The notes: generated from the letters alone by a model not told the origin. Numbered from the stretch's first letter, positions 49,791 to 59,990 are shown. The stretch: 64,000 bases of DNA from Pseudomonadota bacterium (GCA_018241695.1 JAFEDH010000004.1:359500-423499); one strand, 5' to 3'. Program-made: numbers and translations.

Positions 49791-51146
49791 ATGCTCGACA
49801 ATCTTACCCAGCGCCTCGGGCGCGTCGTCAAAACTTTGCGCGGTCAGGCGCGCCTGACCGAAGACAACATCGCCGAGATGCTGCGGGAAATCCGCATGGC
49901 CCTGCTTGAGGCCGATGTGGCCCTGCCGGTGGTGAAGGACTTCATCTCCCGGGTCAGGGAACGGGCCGTGGGCCAGGAGGTGCTGTCTTCCCTGTCCCCG
50001 GGCCAGGCCCTGGTTGGCGTGGTGCATCGGGAACTGACCGAGCTGATGGGCGGCCAGAGCGCCGGCATCAATCTGGCCACCCAGCCACCGGCGGTGATTC
50101 TCATGGCCGGCCTGCAGGGCGCGGGCAAGACCACCACCACGGCCAAACTGGGCAAGTGGCTCAAGGAACGGCAGAAGAAAAAGGTGCTGGCGGTGAGTTG
50201 TGACGTGTATCGTCCGGCCGCCATCGAGCAGCTGAAAACCGTTGCGGGCCAGGCCGGTATCGATTTTTTCCCCTCCGAGACAGGCCAGAAACCGGCGGAT
50301 ATCGCCGCCGCCGCACTGGATCATGCCCGGCGTCATTACTACGATGTGCTGTTTGTTGACACCGCCGGCCGGCTGGCGATTGATGAGGCCATGATGGCCG
50401 AGATTCAGGCCCTGCACGCGCAGCTCGATCCGATCGAGTGCCTGTTCGTGGTGGATGCCATGCTGGGGCAGGATGCGGTGAATACCGCACGGGCTTTCAA
50501 CGATGCCCTGCCGCTGACGGGCGTGATCCTGACCAAGCTCGATGGCGATTCACGCGGTGGCGCGGCGCTGTCGGTGCGGCAGGTGACGGGCAAACCGCTC
50601 AAGTTTGCCGGCGTGGGCGAGAAACTCACCGGCCTGGAGGAGTTTCATCCGGAACGCATGGCTTCACGCATTCTGGGGATGGGCGACATTCTCGGGTTGG
50701 TGGAGGAAGCCCAGCGCAGCGTCGATCAGGACAAGGCCAAGGAGTTTGCCCAGAAGCTCAAGTCTGGCAAGGGCTTCGATCTCAATGATTTCAAGGACCA
50801 GATCGCCCAGATGCGCAAGATGGGCGGCCTGGGCGGTCTGCTCGACAAGCTGCCGGCCCAGTTCGGCGCCCTGGCCCAGCAGGCCGGTGGCGCGGTGGAA
50901 GACAAGGCCATCCGCCGCGTCGAGGGCATCATCAACTCGATGACCCCCCAGGAGCGCAGCAAGCCGGAACTGATCAAGGCCTCGCGCAAGCGCCGGATTG
51001 CCACCGGCGCAGGCGTGCAGGTGCAGGAAGTCAATCGCCTGCTCAATCAGTTCGAGCAGACCCAGAAAATGATGAAGCAATTCTCTAAAGGCGGCATGGG
51101 CAAGATGATGCGCGCCATGAAGGGCATGATGCAGGGGATGCGCTGA
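49791..51146 (+). CDS. ffh: Signal recognition particle protein Ffh
   Basis: A 451-residue SRP54 GTPase that targets nascent inner-membrane proteins. The N domain is followed by the G domain with GLQGAGKTTTTAKLGKWL, DVYRPAAIEQLK, VDTAGRLAID and TKLDGDSRGG. The Met-rich M domain ends GKMMRAMKGMMQGMR and binds 4.5S RNA and signal sequences. Length and order are typical. It converges on the next gene with only nine bases between. Confidence 0.98.
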   Translation: MLDNLTQRLGRVVKTLRGQARLTEDNIAEMLREIRMALLEADVALPVVKDFISRVRERAVGQEVLSSLSPGQALVGVVHRELTELMGGQSAGINLATQPPAVILMAGLQGAGKTTTTAKLGKWLKERQKKKVLAVSCDVYRPAAIEQLKTVAGQAGIDFFPSETGQKPADIAAAALDHARRHYYDVLFVDTAGRLAIDEAMMAEIQALHAQLDPIECLFVVDAMLGQDAVNTARAFNDALPLTGVILTKLDGDSRGGAALSVRQVTGKPLKFAGVGEKLTGLEEFHPERMASRILGMGDILGLVEEAQRSVDQDKAKEFAQKLKSGKGFDLNDFKDQIAQMRKMGGLGGLLDKLPAQFGALAQQAGGAVEDKAIRRVEGIINSMTPQERSKPELIKASRKRRIATGAGVQVQEVNRLLNQFEQTQKMMKQFSKGGMGKMMRAMKGMMQGMR

Positions 51147-51155
51147 AGACGCTGG

Positions 51156-51797
51156 TCAATACTGGATGATGGGAGCCTGGTGGGTCCAGCGCCGATCCTG
51201 CAGCATGCCGACCATGGCGTGTGCGCAATCGGCGAACGAGATTCTCGACAGACCGCTGAATTTTTCGTAGCCCAGCCGATATTTTTCCGTCCGTGGCCCC
51301 GGCACCATCCGTAGCGGGCGGATACCCGCCCATTCGATGTCCCGTGCGGCAAGCAGAAGTTCGAGCTGATGCTCCTTGTCGGAATGCCGATGCTCGAGAA
51401 AGGTTTCCGAATACCAGCGCACGAAGCGTGCGCCCGCACCGATCCTGTCTTGCGGCAGGAAGTTGCTGCCGCCCCCGCACCAGACCAACCGTTGAATCCG
51501 TCGCTCCCGCATCGCCTGGAGGATATGGCGGGTGGTATCGGTACATAAATCCCGTGGCGAGGTTCGCTCGTCGACGCCGATCGCAAACAGGATGGCGGCC
51601 GTGCCTTCGGGCAGGGCCAGGCGAACATCATCGGGATTCAAGGCATCCCCTTGCAGGATCGAGAGACGCGCATCCGGTGTGGCGCGCAGTTTTTGTGGGG
51701 TCCGCACCAGCACCGAGACCTCATGGCCTGCAGCGAGTGCCTGGTGCAGGCATTCACTGCCCAGATTGCCGGTGGCGCCGAAAATTGTGATTTTCAT
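51156..51797 (-). CDS. NAD(P)-binding protein, NmrA/atypical SDR type
   Basis: A 213-residue Rossmann-fold protein. The dinucleotide loop is ITIFGATGNLGSECLHQALA. VLVRTPQKL supplies the phosphate-binding basic residues. Later blocks are AILFAIGVDERT and LVWCGGGSNFLP. No catalytic YxxxK is clear, as in NmrA-like and atypical SDR proteins. The function is unknown; it could be a flavin-reductase-like or sensor protein. Confidence 0.85.
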   Translation of the reverse strand: MKITIFGATGNLGSECLHQALAAGHEVSVLVRTPQKLRATPDARLSILQGDALNPDDVRLALPEGTAAILFAIGVDERTSPRDLCTDTTRHILQAMRERRIQRLVWCGGGSNFLPQDRIGAGARFVRWYSETFLEHRHSDKEHQLELLLAARDIEWAGIRPLRMVPGPRTEKYRLGYEKFSGLSRISFADCAHAMVGMLQDRRWTHQAPIIQY

Positions 51798-51861
51798 CAG
51801 ACTCTACGGGGAATTCATGTGGTGTGCGAGCAGATGACGGGACGCCCGGATACGGGGCATT

Positions 51862-52584
51862 TCATCGCGTCGACTCGATGACACGGGGCCCCCATGACCA
51901 TTGTTTTTCCCATGCGGCACGTACCATGTTCGGATATTCGGGCTGGCCCAGGCTGCCGTTGTAGCGGCCCAGGGCGCGGAACAGGTCGCCGTTTTCGATA
52001 TCCAGATAGTGGCGCAGGATGGTGCAGCCGTAGCGCAGATTGGTGCGCATTTCGAAGAGATTGTCATCCGGGCGGCCGATGAGCTTCAGCCAGAAAGGCA
52101 TGACCTGCATATAGCCGCGGGCGCCTGCACCGGAAACCGCGTATTTGCGAAAGCCGCTTTCCACTTGTACCAGACCCAGCACCAGCTGAGGGTCGAGACC
52201 GGCCCGGGTGGCCTCGTAATGGATGGAACGGAGAAAGTCGATACGGTAGTCGCGATCCGGCAGGCGCTTTTCCAGCCGGCGGGACATCTCGCTGAGCCAG
52301 TCCACTGCTTCCAGGGGATTTCTGAACGAGCTTTGTGGCGGGCGCTGGTCCGCGATCAGGCGTGACAGGGCGGCTTGCACACTGGCCGCCAGGGGTTCGT
52401 ATTTCTGGGCACCGGCGTGGGCCGGGACGGTGATCAGGAGGATCGCGGAAAAGGCCAGCCACCCGAGCCAGGAAGCACGCCGCTTCACCACAGTGGCTCG
52501 GGCCGGCGACGATTCAGGAGCAACGTTTCCGGCGCCTGCCGGCGTTTTGTGAGTGCATTGCCGATCGTGACCCGATGCGGTCAT
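51862..52584 (-). CDS. Lytic transglycosylase domain protein
   Basis: A 240-residue exported protein. A cytoplasmic tail of about 35 residues precedes a hydrophobic signal ([16 protein letters not shown]). The SLT domain has [20 protein letters not shown] with the catalytic Glu, [16 protein letters not shown], and [16 protein letters not shown] in place of the usual AYNAG block. It resembles the small EmtA/MltC-type transglycosylases. The ATG at 52584 overlaps the proS stop (ATGA), so an envelope enzyme is coupled to a tRNA synthetase. Confidence 0.9.
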   Translation of the reverse strand: MTASGHDRQCTHKTPAGAGNVAPESSPARATVVKRRASWLGWLAFSAILLITVPAHAGAQKYEPLAASVQAALSRLIADQRPPQSSFRNPLEAVDWLSEMSRRLEKRLPDRDYRIDFLRSIHYEATRAGLDPQLVLGLVQVESGFRKYAVSGAGARGYMQVMPFWLKLIGRPDDNLFEMRTNLRYGCTILRHYLDIENGDLFRALGRYNGSLGQPEYPNMVRAAWEKQWSWGPRVIESTR

Positions 52585-54299
52585 TGACGGAGCAGGATGA
52601 ATTTCACGGCATCGTTCCGGGGGATCAGCGTGGCTTCGGTATCGCGCCGGCCCTTGTATTCCAGCTGACCTTCCTTGAGCCCCCGTTCACCAACCACGAT
52701 GCGGTGCGGAATCCCGATCAGTTCCCAGTCGGCGAACATTGAACCGGGGCGTTCGTCACGGTCATCGAGAATCGCATCCACGCCGGCGGCGAGCAGGTCT
52801 GCGAGCAGTGTGTCCGCCGCTTCGCGCACGGCTTCCGACTTGCCATAGCCCATGGGCACGATCACGGCCTTGAAAGGAGCGATGGCAGACGGGAAAACGA
52901 TGCCACGATCATCGTGATTCTGCTCGATGGCCGCACCGACGATGCGCGATACGCCGATGCCGTAGCAGCCCATTTCCATCACCTGTTCCTTGCCCTGCTC
53001 ATCGAGAAATCTGCAACCGAGCGCTTCGGCATACCGGGTGCGTAGCTGGAAGATGTGGCCGACCTCGATCCCACGGCACAGGGCCAGCACACCTTCGCCA
53101 TCCGGGGAGGGATCGCCTGCCACGACATTGCGGATATCCGCCACCCGGGCCGGCTCGGGCAGGTCGCGCACCCAGTTGACGCCAGTCAGGTGATAACCCG
53201 CCTCGTTGGCGCCACAGACGAAGTTATCCATGGTGGCCACGGTGCGATCCGCCACGATCAGCGGACGGGTGGCGTTGACCGGGCCGATGTAGCCGGGCCG
53301 GCAGCCGAGGGCCGCTTCCACTTCCTCGTCCCGGGCGAAGCGGAATTCGCCGATCACCTTCTGCGCCTTGATCTCGTTCAGTTCGTGATCTCCCCGCAGC
53401 AGCAACAGGGCGAAACGGTCGGCGGCGTGCTCGTCCAACTCGGTGCGGATCACGGCGATTGCCTTGACGATGCGGATCAGTGCGGTGTCGAGAAACCCGG
53501 CCACATCCTCACACTTGATCTTGCCCGGTGTGGCGGTCCGGGTCAGCGGTTCGATGGCATTGCCGCGGGGCGTGGCGGGAGCCAGCGCCTCGGCCAGTTC
53601 GACGTTGGCGGCGAAAGCGGAATCGGGGCAGTAGGCGATGGCGTCTTCACCGGTGTCGGCGATCACGTGAAATTCGTGGGAGCCGGTGCCGCCGATGGCG
53701 CCGGTATCCGCGGCCACGGCGCGGAACACCAGGCCCAGGCGGGTGAAGATGCGGCTGTAGGTTTCGTACATGCTGCGGTATTCACGTTCCAGATCGGCAT
53801 ACCCGGTGTGGAAGGAATAGCCATCTTTCATGAGGAATTCGCGCCCGCGCATGACGCCGAAGCGGGGGCGAATCTCGTCGCGGAACTTGGTCTGGATCTG
53901 GTAGAAGTGGCGCGGCAACTGGCGGTAGCTGCGGATTTCCTTGCGGACGAAATCGGTAATGACCTCCTCATGGGTGGGGCCAATGACGAAGTCCCGCTGG
54001 TGGCGATCCTTGAAACGCAGCAATTCCGGTCCGTATTTGGGGCCACGACCGGATTCTTCCCACAGTTCGAAGGGTTGCACGGCGGGCATCAGCAGTTCCA
54101 GGGCGCCCGCCCGGTCCATTTCTTCGCGCACGACGGCTTCCACCTTGCGCAGAACACGCAGGCCCATGGGTGTCCAGGTGTAGATGCCACCCGCCAGTCG
54201 CCGGATCAGGCCGGCCCGCAGCATGAATTTGTGGGAAACGACCTCGGCATCGGAGGGAGCTTCCTTCAGTGTGGCAATGAAGAACTGGCTGGCGCGCAT
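52581..54299 (-). CDS. proS: Proline--tRNA ligase
   Basis: A 572-residue class II synthetase of the bacterial type. Motif 1 region is [20 protein letters not shown], motif 2 is [21 protein letters not shown] long INS editing domain follows, including the block [20 protein letters not shown]. Motif 3 is [20 protein letters not shown], and the C-terminal anticodon domain has [20 protein letters not shown]. It lies divergent from rppH with 108 bases between. Confidence 0.97.
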   Translation of the reverse strand: MRASQFFIATLKEAPSDAEVVSHKFMLRAGLIRRLAGGIYTWTPMGLRVLRKVEAVVREEMDRAGALELLMPAVQPFELWEESGRGPKYGPELLRFKDRHQRDFVIGPTHEEVITDFVRKEIRSYRQLPRHFYQIQTKFRDEIRPRFGVMRGREFLMKDGYSFHTGYADLEREYRSMYETYSRIFTRLGLVFRAVAADTGAIGGTGSHEFHVIADTGEDAIAYCPDSAFAANVELAEALAPATPRGNAIEPLTRTATPGKIKCEDVAGFLDTALIRIVKAIAVIRTELDEHAADRFALLLLRGDHELNEIKAQKVIGEFRFARDEEVEAALGCRPGYIGPVNATRPLIVADRTVATMDNFVCGANEAGYHLTGVNWVRDLPEPARVADIRNVVAGDPSPDGEGVLALCRGIEVGHIFQLRTRYAEALGCRFLDEQGKEQVMEMGCYGIGVSRIVGAAIEQNHDDRGIVFPSAIAPFKAVIVPMGYGKSEAVREAADTLLADLLAAGVDAILDDRDERPGSMFADWELIGIPHRIVVGERGLKEGQLEYKGRRDTEATLIPRNDAVKFILLRQ

Positions 54300-54407
54300 G
54301 ATCGAGCTTCGAATTTGAAAAGCGCGGATTCTACCGCTCCGGTCCGGCTTCCCCGCCCCCGGCCTTTATGGAACAATTGACCCAACTAACATTGTGAAGG
54401 TTGCATC

Positions 54408-54932
54408 ATGCTCGATCGTGAAGGCTACCGCCCGAACGTCGGCATCATCCTGGTCAATAGCCACAATCAGGTTTTCTGGGGCAAGCGGATACGAGAACAT
54501 TCCTGGCAGTTCCCGCAGGGCGGGATCAAGAAGGGCGAAACGCCCGAACAGGCGATGTACCGTGAACTCCATGAAGAGGTTGGCTTGCGGCAGGAGCATG
54601 TCCGTATTCTTGGCCGTACCCGTGACTGGCTGCGCTATGACGTACCAAAGCACTGGGTGCGGCGGGAGTGGCGCTCGACCTATCGGGGGCAAAAGCAGAT
54701 CTGGTATCTGCTCCGGCTGGTCGGCCGTGATTCCGATGTGAGCCTGCGGGCTTGCGAGCACCCGGAGTTCGATGCCTGGCGCTGGAATGATTACTGGATT
54801 CCCCTCGATGCGGTGATCGATTTCAAGCGCGAAGTTTATGAACTCGCGCTCACCGAACTGTCCCGGCATCTCTTCAATCACTCCATGGCGCGCCGCCCGC
54901 CGTGGCGCGATGTTCCGGAGTCGCAGACATGA
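54408..54932 (+). CDS. rppH: RNA pyrophosphohydrolase
   Basis: A 174-residue Nudix enzyme that removes pyrophosphate from 5'-triphosphate mRNA to start decay. [20 protein letters not shown] opens the protein. The Nudix box is complete in [20 protein letters not shown] with [23 protein letters not shown] and [12 protein letters not shown] follow. GAAGG lies before the ATG. It overlaps the CNP1-like gene (ATGA). Confidence 0.96.
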   Translation: MLDREGYRPNVGIILVNSHNQVFWGKRIREHSWQFPQGGIKKGETPEQAMYRELHEEVGLRQEHVRILGRTRDWLRYDVPKHWVRREWRSTYRGQKQIWYLLRLVGRDSDVSLRACEHPEFDAWRWNDYWIPLDAVIDFKREVYELALTELSRHLFNHSMARRPPWRDVPESQT

Positions 54933-55471
54933 AAGCGGGATGGTTGCTTGCAGGGGTGGCCTTGTGCCTGGGTGGAATCGGGATCAGCCCGGGTGTCCGG
55001 GGGGATGATTTCATGGTGAAGGATCGAGATGTTTTCCTCCCCGAGGAAGAGGGCTGGAAGGAAGAGAAAGTAGCGCTGCCAGCACCTCCTCAGGATGCCT
55101 CCCTGATTGCGGTCGCGATGGGGCCGCTTTCCACCCATCGGGTATTCGTCGATGACAAGAGCCTGTCCGTTGGCCAGGATGGTGTTGTCCGCTATACGCT
55201 GGTGGTGCGCACGGCGGGCGGCGCGACCAATATCAGCTACGAAGGCATTCGCTGCGGCACGCTGGAATACAGGGTCTATGCCCTGGGCGGTCCGCAGGGC
55301 GCGTGGTCCCTGGTGCATGATTCTGCCTGGAAGCCGATCGAGAACCGGGGCATCAACCGTCAGCGCGCTGTTTTGAGCAGGGATTTTTTCTGCCCGGCGG
55401 GTGAATCGATCCGTTCGGCCGCTGAAGGGCTGGATGCCTTGCGCCGGGGGCGTCATCCCAAAGCCGTATAG
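54929..55471 (+). CDS. CNP1-like family secreted protein
   Basis: A 180-residue protein with a signal peptide ([20 protein letters not shown], cleaving near residue 25). The mature part has TYRYTL-like strand blocks, here [20 protein letters not shown], then [18 protein letters not shown] and [19 protein letters not shown]. This pattern is the CNP1-like family, named for a Neisseria protein and of unknown function. The two conserved Cys (RCG and FCP) could form a disulfide. It is coupled to rppH and followed by coq7 after two bases. Confidence 0.85.
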   Translation: MKAGWLLAGVALCLGGIGISPGVRGDDFMVKDRDVFLPEEEGWKEEKVALPAPPQDASLIAVAMGPLSTHRVFVDDKSLSVGQDGVVRYTLVVRTAGGATNISYEGIRCGTLEYRVYALGGPQGAWSLVHDSAWKPIENRGINRQRAVLSRDFFCPAGESIRSAAEGLDALRRGRHPKAV

Positions 55472-55473
55472 CC

Positions 55474-56094
55474 ATGTCCGATCAACTGATCATCGAATTC
55501 GATCGCATCTTGCGCACATTGTTCGCTCCCGCGCCGACGGTACGCCCCATGCCGGGGGAAGATCAGCGGGATAGCGAAATGAGCGACCAGGAAAAACGCC
55601 ATGCCGCAGCCCTGATGCGGGTCAACCACTGCGGAGAAATCTGCGCTCAGGCCCTTTATCAGGGGCAGGCGCTGACTTCGCGTGATTCATCCACCCGCAC
55701 CACCATGGACACCGCAGCCTTCGAGGAAACCGAACACCTCAACTGGACCGAGCGCCGGATTCATGAGCTGGGTGGGCGCAAGAGCTTGCTCAATCCTTTG
55801 TGGTATCTGGGTTCGCTGGGCATCGGTGTGGCGGCCGGTATTCTCGGAGATGAATGGAATCTGGGGTTCCTCGCCGAAACCGAGCAGCAGGTCGGGCGGC
55901 ATCTGGAAAAGCATCTGTCAGAATTGCCGGCACAGGACCATCGATCCTGGGCGATTCTGGAGCAGATGCGCATCGATGAGACGCAGCATGCCAATACGGC
56001 CATCCAGGCGGGTGCACGCGATCTGCCCGAGCCGGTGAAACGGATCATGGGCCTGTCCTCCCGGGTAATGACGACGTTGGCTTACTACGTCTGA
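55474..56094 (+). CDS. coq7: 3-demethoxyubiquinone 3-hydroxylase
   Basis: A 206-residue di-iron hydroxylase of ubiquinone synthesis. The iron ligands are visible: Glu in NHCGEICAQALYQGQ, the pair EETEHLNW, and the later RIDETQHANTAI. GRKSLLNPLWYLGSLGIGVA is a hydrophobic membrane-associating stretch. Length fits the betaproteobacterial family. Ubiquinone synthesis points to an aerobically respiring organism. Confidence 0.96.
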   Translation: MSDQLIIEFDRILRTLFAPAPTVRPMPGEDQRDSEMSDQEKRHAAALMRVNHCGEICAQALYQGQALTSRDSSTRTTMDTAAFEETEHLNWTERRIHELGGRKSLLNPLWYLGSLGIGVAAGILGDEWNLGFLAETEQQVGRHLEKHLSELPAQDHRSWAILEQMRIDETQHANTAIQAGARDLPEPVKRIMGLSSRVMTTLAYYV

Positions 56095-56122
56095 CCGCGC
56101 GCCGGGGCTGGTGGCAGATCCG

Positions 56123-56539
56123 TCAGGTCTCGATGATTTCCCAGGTGTGGGAAATCTCCGCCGTTTTGCCCAGCATGATGGAGGCCGAGCAGTATTTCTC
56201 GGCCGACAACTTGATGGCACGTTCAACCCCTTCAGGTTTCAGTCCGCGTCCCTTGACGATGAAATGCATTTCAATGCGGGTAAAGACCTTCGGGTCGGTA
56301 TCGGCACGTTCGGCGCTGACCTTGACCTGGCAGTCCTTCACATCCTGACGGCTTTTTTGCAGGATCAACACCACATCGAAAGCGGTACAGGCACCAGTTC
56401 CGACCAGCAGCATTTCCATGGGACGTGGCGCCAGATTGCGCCCGCCGGCGTCGGGGGGGCCATCCAGGGCGACCAGATGGCCGCTGCCGGTTTCGGCAAT
56501 GAAGCTCATGCCTTCGCTCCAGGTGACGGTGCATTCCAT
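56123..56539 (-). CDS. OsmC family peroxiredoxin-like protein
   Basis: A 138-residue OsmC/YhfA-type protein. DAGGRNLAPRPMEMLLVGTG with ACTAFDVVLILQK carries the first conserved Cys, and SAEKYCSASIMLGKTAEISH the second. OsmC proteins reduce organic hydroperoxides with these two Cys; the YhfA branch, which this resembles, has a less certain role. GAGGAGA precedes the ATG. Confidence 0.9.
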   Translation of the reverse strand: MECTVTWSEGMSFIAETGSGHLVALDGPPDAGGRNLAPRPMEMLLVGTGACTAFDVVLILQKSRQDVKDCQVKVSAERADTDPKVFTRIEMHFIVKGRGLKPEGVERAIKLSAEKYCSASIMLGKTAEISHTWEIIET

Positions 56540-56606
56540 GATGCGTTCTCCTCGGGGTTCGCCACGATGTAGATAAAGCGCAATTGTAGGGGGTTGTCAT
56601 CGGGAT

Positions 56607-56636
56607 TTGACACTGCTTTGTGGGCTGGCATAGAAT
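56607..56636 (+). promoter_or_regulatory. Promoter of rplM-rpsI
   Basis: A perfect TTGACA (56607-56612) and TAGAAT (56631-56636) are spaced by 18 bases. Transcription would start at about 56643, leaving a 53-base leader that contains a hairpin. Confidence 0.8.
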
Positions 56637-56656
56637 GCGCGGCTTTTCCGCTTTCG

Positions 56657-56674
56657 GCCCACCACTGAGTGGGC
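56657..56674 (+). promoter_or_regulatory. Leader hairpin of rplM
   Basis: GCCCAC at 56657-56662 and GTGGGC at 56669-56674 form a six-base-pair stem with a six-base loop in the 5' leader. Ribosomal-protein leaders with hairpins just upstream of rplM are known autoregulatory elements in several bacteria. Whether this one binds L13 is not shown. Confidence 0.4.
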
Positions 56675-56695
56675 GTTTGAGACAGAGGCTTCCTC

Positions 56696-57124
56696 ATGAA
56701 AACCTTCTCCGCCAAGCCGCACGAGGTCAAACGGGACTGGTTTGTCGTCGACGCGACCGACAAAGTCCTGGGCCGGCTGGCCGCCGAAATTGCCCGCCGT
56801 CTGCGCGGCAAGCACAAGACCGAATACACCCCCCATGTGGATACCGGCGATTACATCGTCGTCGTCAATGTGGACAAGTTGCGCGTGACCGGCGCAAAGG
56901 CGCAGGACAAGAAATATTTCCGCCATACCGGCTATCCCGGCGGTATTTACGAAACCAATTTTGCCAAACTGCAACAGCGCTTTCCTTCGCGCGTGCTGGA
57001 AAAGGCCGTCAAGGGCATGCTGCCCAAGGGTCCGCTCGGCTACGCGATGATCAAGAAAATGAAGTGCTATTCCGGCGGCGATCATCCCCATAGTGCTCAG
57101 CAGCCCAGAGCGCTGGAAATCTAA
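56696..57124 (+). CDS. rplM: Large ribosomal subunit protein L13
   Basis: A 142-residue ribosomal protein. It begins [19 protein letters not shown] and includes [30 protein letters not shown] and [20 protein letters not shown]. Size and order are standard. It lies 11 bases before rpsI, the universal bacterial pair. Confidence 0.98.
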   Translation: MKTFSAKPHEVKRDWFVVDATDKVLGRLAAEIARRLRGKHKTEYTPHVDTGDYIVVVNVDKLRVTGAKAQDKKYFRHTGYPGGIYETNFAKLQQRFPSRVLEKAVKGMLPKGPLGYAMIKKMKCYSGGDHPHSAQQPRALEI

Positions 57125-57135
57125 GGAAATCTGAG

Positions 57136-57528
57136 ATGGCGACCAATTACTACTACGGGACCGGCCGGCGCAAGACCGCCGTGGCCCGGGTATTCCTCAA
57201 GCAGGGTTCCGGCAAGATCGTCGTGAACGACAAGCCTGTCGATGAATTTTTCTCCCGCGAAACAGGCCGCATGGTGGTACGTCAACCACTGCAACTGGTC
57301 CAGCACGAGGGTACCTTCGACATCATGGTGAATGTCGTAGGTGGCGGTGAATCCGGTCAGGCCGGTGCTGTGCGCCATGGCATCACCCGGGCGCTGATCG
57401 AGTATGACGCGAGCCTCAAGCCCGCGCTCTCCGGCGCCGGATTTGTCACTCGCGATGCCCGTGAAGTCGAGCGCAAGAAGGTGGGTCTGCACAAGGCGCG
57501 TCGTCGCAAGCAGTTCTCGAAGCGTTAA
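57136..57528 (+). CDS. rpsI: Small ribosomal subunit protein S9
   Basis: A 130-residue ribosomal protein. [20 protein letters not shown] opens it. [20 protein letters not shown] and [20 protein letters not shown] follow, and the invariant basic tail [11 protein letters not shown], which contacts tRNA in the P site, ends it. A strong terminator follows 23 bases later. Confidence 0.98.
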   Translation: MATNYYYGTGRRKTAVARVFLKQGSGKIVVNDKPVDEFFSRETGRMVVRQPLQLVQHEGTFDIMVNVVGGGESGQAGAVRHGITRALIEYDASLKPALSGAGFVTRDAREVERKKVGLHKARRRKQFSKR

Positions 57529-57551
57529 GCGGCATAGCTGCACAGAAAAGA

Positions 57552-57579
57552 GAGCCGCCTTCGGGCGGCTTCTTTTTTT
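57552..57579 (+). terminator. Rho-independent terminator of rplM-rpsI
   Basis: GCCGCC-TTCG-GGCGGC (57554-57569) is a GC stem with a stable UUCG tetraloop. It is followed by TTCTTTTTTT. This is a textbook terminator. Confidence 0.93.
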
Positions 57580-57629
57580 ATGGCTTCTCTCTGCGTTACC
57601 ATTTGTCTTCCCGCAATTCGGAGCATGCA

Positions 57630-58658
57630 ATGATCAAGATTGGCGTGGTTGGTGGTACGGGGTATACCGGCGTGGAATTGCTGCGGTTGCTGGCCCAGCA
57701 TGCGCAGGTCGAACTGATTGCGATTACCTCCCGCGGGGAGGCGGGGATGCCTGTTTCGCAGATGTTTCCCAGCCTGCGTGGCCGGGTAGATATCCCGTTC
57801 ACTGACCCCGCAAAGTCCCCCCTTACCGACTGCGATCTGGTTTTTTTCGCAACACCCAACGGGATTGCCATGGGACAGGCTCAGGCCCTGCTGGATGCGG
57901 GAGTACGGGTGATCGATCTTGCAGCCGATTTTCGTCTCAAGGATATTGCTGTCTGGGAAAAGTGGTATGGCATGTCCCACGTCAGTCCTGCCCTGGTGGC
58001 CGAGGCCGTGTATGGCTTGCCGGAGGTGAATCGGGCGCAGATTCGCAATGCTCGCCTGGTCGCCAATCCGGGGTGTTATCCGACAGCGACCCAGCTGGGT
58101 TTGCTGCCTCTGGTGGAGTCCGGCTGTGTGGACATCGGGCATCTGATCGCCGATACGAAGTCGGGGGTATCCGGGGCTGGCCGCAAGGCGGAGGTTGGCA
58201 GTCTTTTCGCCGAGGCAGCGGACAATTTCAAGGCCTACGGTGTGCCGGGGCATCGTCATCTGCCGGAGATCAGTGAGCGACTCGGCATTGCCGCCGGGAA
58301 ACCAGTCGGCCTTACTTTTGTTCCGCATCTGACACCCTTGATCCGCGGAATTCACGCCACGCTTTACGCAAGAATCACTCGCGACGAGGATTTTCAGCGG
58401 CTGTTCGAACAGCGTTACGCCGATGAGCCCTTCGTTGATGTGCTGCCACCCGGTGCTCATCCCGAAACCCGCTCCGTGCGAGCGGCGAATATTTGTCGTA
58501 TTGCCATTCATCGGCCACAGGGAGGAGATACTCTGGTGGTGCTGTCGGTCATCGACAATTTGGTCAAGGGAGCCTCCGGCCAGGCAGTACAAAACATGAA
58601 CATCATGATGGGGCTGGACGAGAAACAGGGGCTGGACCAGATCCCGGTACTACCCTGA
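57630..58658 (+). CDS. argC: N-acetyl-gamma-glutamyl-phosphate reductase
   Basis: A 342-residue enzyme of arginine synthesis. The NADP loop is [20 protein letters not shown]. The active-site Cys is in [17 protein letters not shown], and the catalytic His region is [11 protein letters not shown]. The ATG at 57630 opens the conserved MIKIGVVGG; nine upstream codons are not conserved-looking. Its stop overlaps the next start (TGATG). Confidence 0.97.
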   Translation: MIKIGVVGGTGYTGVELLRLLAQHAQVELIAITSRGEAGMPVSQMFPSLRGRVDIPFTDPAKSPLTDCDLVFFATPNGIAMGQAQALLDAGVRVIDLAADFRLKDIAVWEKWYGMSHVSPALVAEAVYGLPEVNRAQIRNARLVANPGCYPTATQLGLLPLVESGCVDIGHLIADTKSGVSGAGRKAEVGSLFAEAADNFKAYGVPGHRHLPEISERLGIAAGKPVGLTFVPHLTPLIRGIHATLYARITRDEDFQRLFEQRYADEPFVDVLPPGAHPETRSVRAANICRIAIHRPQGGDTLVVLSVIDNLVKGASGQAVQNMNIMMGLDEKQGLDQIPVLP

Positions 58659-59083
58659 TGTTCGACCTCTGGCGTCGCCGCTTCGGCCTGATGGCGCCCC
58701 GGGTCGCGGTCCGTCCTCATATTCCGTGGTACTGGCGTGCCGCGAGCGTCATCCTGATTTTGGCGCTCAGTCTGGCGCTTGCAGGCTGGATGTACGATCT
58801 GGGACGATCCCTTGCAGGATTCGACAGCTGGGTAAATGCTCAGGCCGCTGCGGCGATGCGGACCAGGCTCGAACAGCAGTCGCTCGAACTGGATCGGTTG
58901 AGAAAGGAACTGGGCGCTTATGAAGGAACCTTGCAGATGGAGCGGGCTGCCAAGACCCAGCTGGCAACCCTGGTCCAGGAGCGTGAAGCCGAGATTGCCC
59001 ATCTGAGGGAGGAGCTTGCCGTTTTTGAAAGCCTGGCGAAGGGGCGGGAAAAGGCTTTCCCTTCACGAGGTGGACGTCCCTGA
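58658..59083 (+). CDS. Single-pass membrane coiled-coil protein
   Basis: A 141-residue protein of no named family that I can confirm. A short N-terminal part is followed by one membrane segment (AASVILILALSLALAGWMYD, about residues 28-47). A long charged helix follows with heptad-like Leu and Glu spacing from about 65 to 130. It overlaps argC and precedes the bactofilin gene by 47 bases. The layout suggests a membrane-anchored partner of the bactofilin or of another envelope scaffold. Confidence 0.7.
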   Translation: MFDLWRRRFGLMAPRVAVRPHIPWYWRAASVILILALSLALAGWMYDLGRSLAGFDSWVNAQAAAAMRTRLEQQSLELDRLRKELGAYEGTLQMERAAKTQLATLVQEREAEIAHLREELAVFESLAKGREKAFPSRGGRP

Positions 59084-59130
59084 TTGGATGGATTAAGGTT
59101 CACCTCCCCTGGGAAGCAAAGGAGATATCC

Positions 59131-59532
59131 ATGTTCGTAAAAAAACCCAAGCCACAGGGCCGTATTGAAAGCCTTATCGGTGCGGGGACACGGGTGGAAG
59201 GCAACATCACATTTTCCGGTGGCTTACGTATCGACGGAGAGGTTCATGGCAACGTGACTGCGGCCGAAGGTCAGGCCGGCACGCTGGTGATCAGCGAGCA
59301 GGCGCGTATCGAGGGTGGAGTGACTGTGGCCCATCTGGTGGTGAATGGAACGATCGTGGGACCCGTGCATTGCCGCGATTTTCTTGAATTGCAATCCAGG
59401 GCACGGGTCACGGGGGATATGGAATACAGTACCGTCGAGATGCATCTTGGGGCGATTGTTCAAGGCCGGCTGATCCATCAAGGGGCGCCCACCAAATCGG
59501 TGGAATTGAAGCTGGCTGCCGGCAGCAATTGA
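59131..59532 (+). CDS. Bactofilin (polymer-forming cytoskeletal protein)
   Basis: A 133-residue protein with the bactofilin beta-helix core: [20 protein letters not shown], then GEVHGNVTA, a run of [20 protein letters not shown] and [12 protein letters not shown]. The short N-terminal [12 protein letters not shown] is typical of the disordered, membrane-binding tail. Bactofilins form polar or mid-cell filaments and recruit peptidoglycan enzymes. A perfect AAGGAG ribosome binding site precedes the ATG. Confidence 0.94.
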   Translation: MFVKKPKPQGRIESLIGAGTRVEGNITFSGGLRIDGEVHGNVTAAEGQAGTLVISEQARIEGGVTVAHLVVNGTIVGPVHCRDFLELQSRARVTGDMEYSTVEMHLGAIVQGRLIHQGAPTKSVELKLAAGSN

Positions 59533-59552
59533 CTGTTTACCCCCACTCGTAT

Positions 59553-59581
59553 TTGACCCCGCATCGCGTTGGCCGGATAAT
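59553..59581 (+). promoter_or_regulatory. Promoter of erpA
   Basis: TTGACC (59553-59558) and GATAAT (59576-59581) are spaced by 17 bases and match sigma-70 well. A second TTGACCC follows the -10. No clear IscR site is visible. Confidence 0.7.
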
Positions 59582-59614
59582 CTTGACCCGGATGACTTGA
59601 TTAGGAGAAGCGTC

Positions 59615-59965
59615 ATGAACGCACCGACAGAAATGCCTTCGCCGCTGGTATTTACCGAAAATGCAGCCAACAAGGTCAAGGAGCTGATTCTCGAGGAAGG
59701 CAATCCGGAATTGAAGCTCCGCGTGTTTGTCTCCGGAGGGGGCTGTTCCGGATTCCAGTACGGGTTTACCTTTGACGAGGTAACCAATGAGGATGACACC
59801 ACTTTCGAGAAGGGTGGCGTGACCCTGCTCGTGGACCCGATGAGCTTTCAGTATCTGGTAGGTGCCGAAATCGATTACACCGAAGGATTGGAAGGCGCCC
59901 AGTTTGTCATCAAGAACCCGAATGCAACCAGTACCTGCGGCTGCGGCTCTTCTTTTTCCACCTAA
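59615..59965 (+). CDS. erpA: Iron-sulfur cluster insertion protein ErpA
   Basis: A 116-residue A-type carrier that delivers Fe-S clusters to apoproteins. The three cluster cysteines are present: one in [14 protein letters not shown] and two in [15 protein letters not shown] precedes the ATG at 59615. A strong promoter of its own separates it from the bactofilin gene. Confidence 0.95.
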   Translation: MNAPTEMPSPLVFTENAANKVKELILEEGNPELKLRVFVSGGGCSGFQYGFTFDEVTNEDDTTFEKGGVTLLVDPMSFQYLVGAEIDYTEGLEGAQFVIKNPNATSTCGCGSSFST

Positions 59966-59990
59966 AGCCATCCTGTGTGTGGGCATGGCT

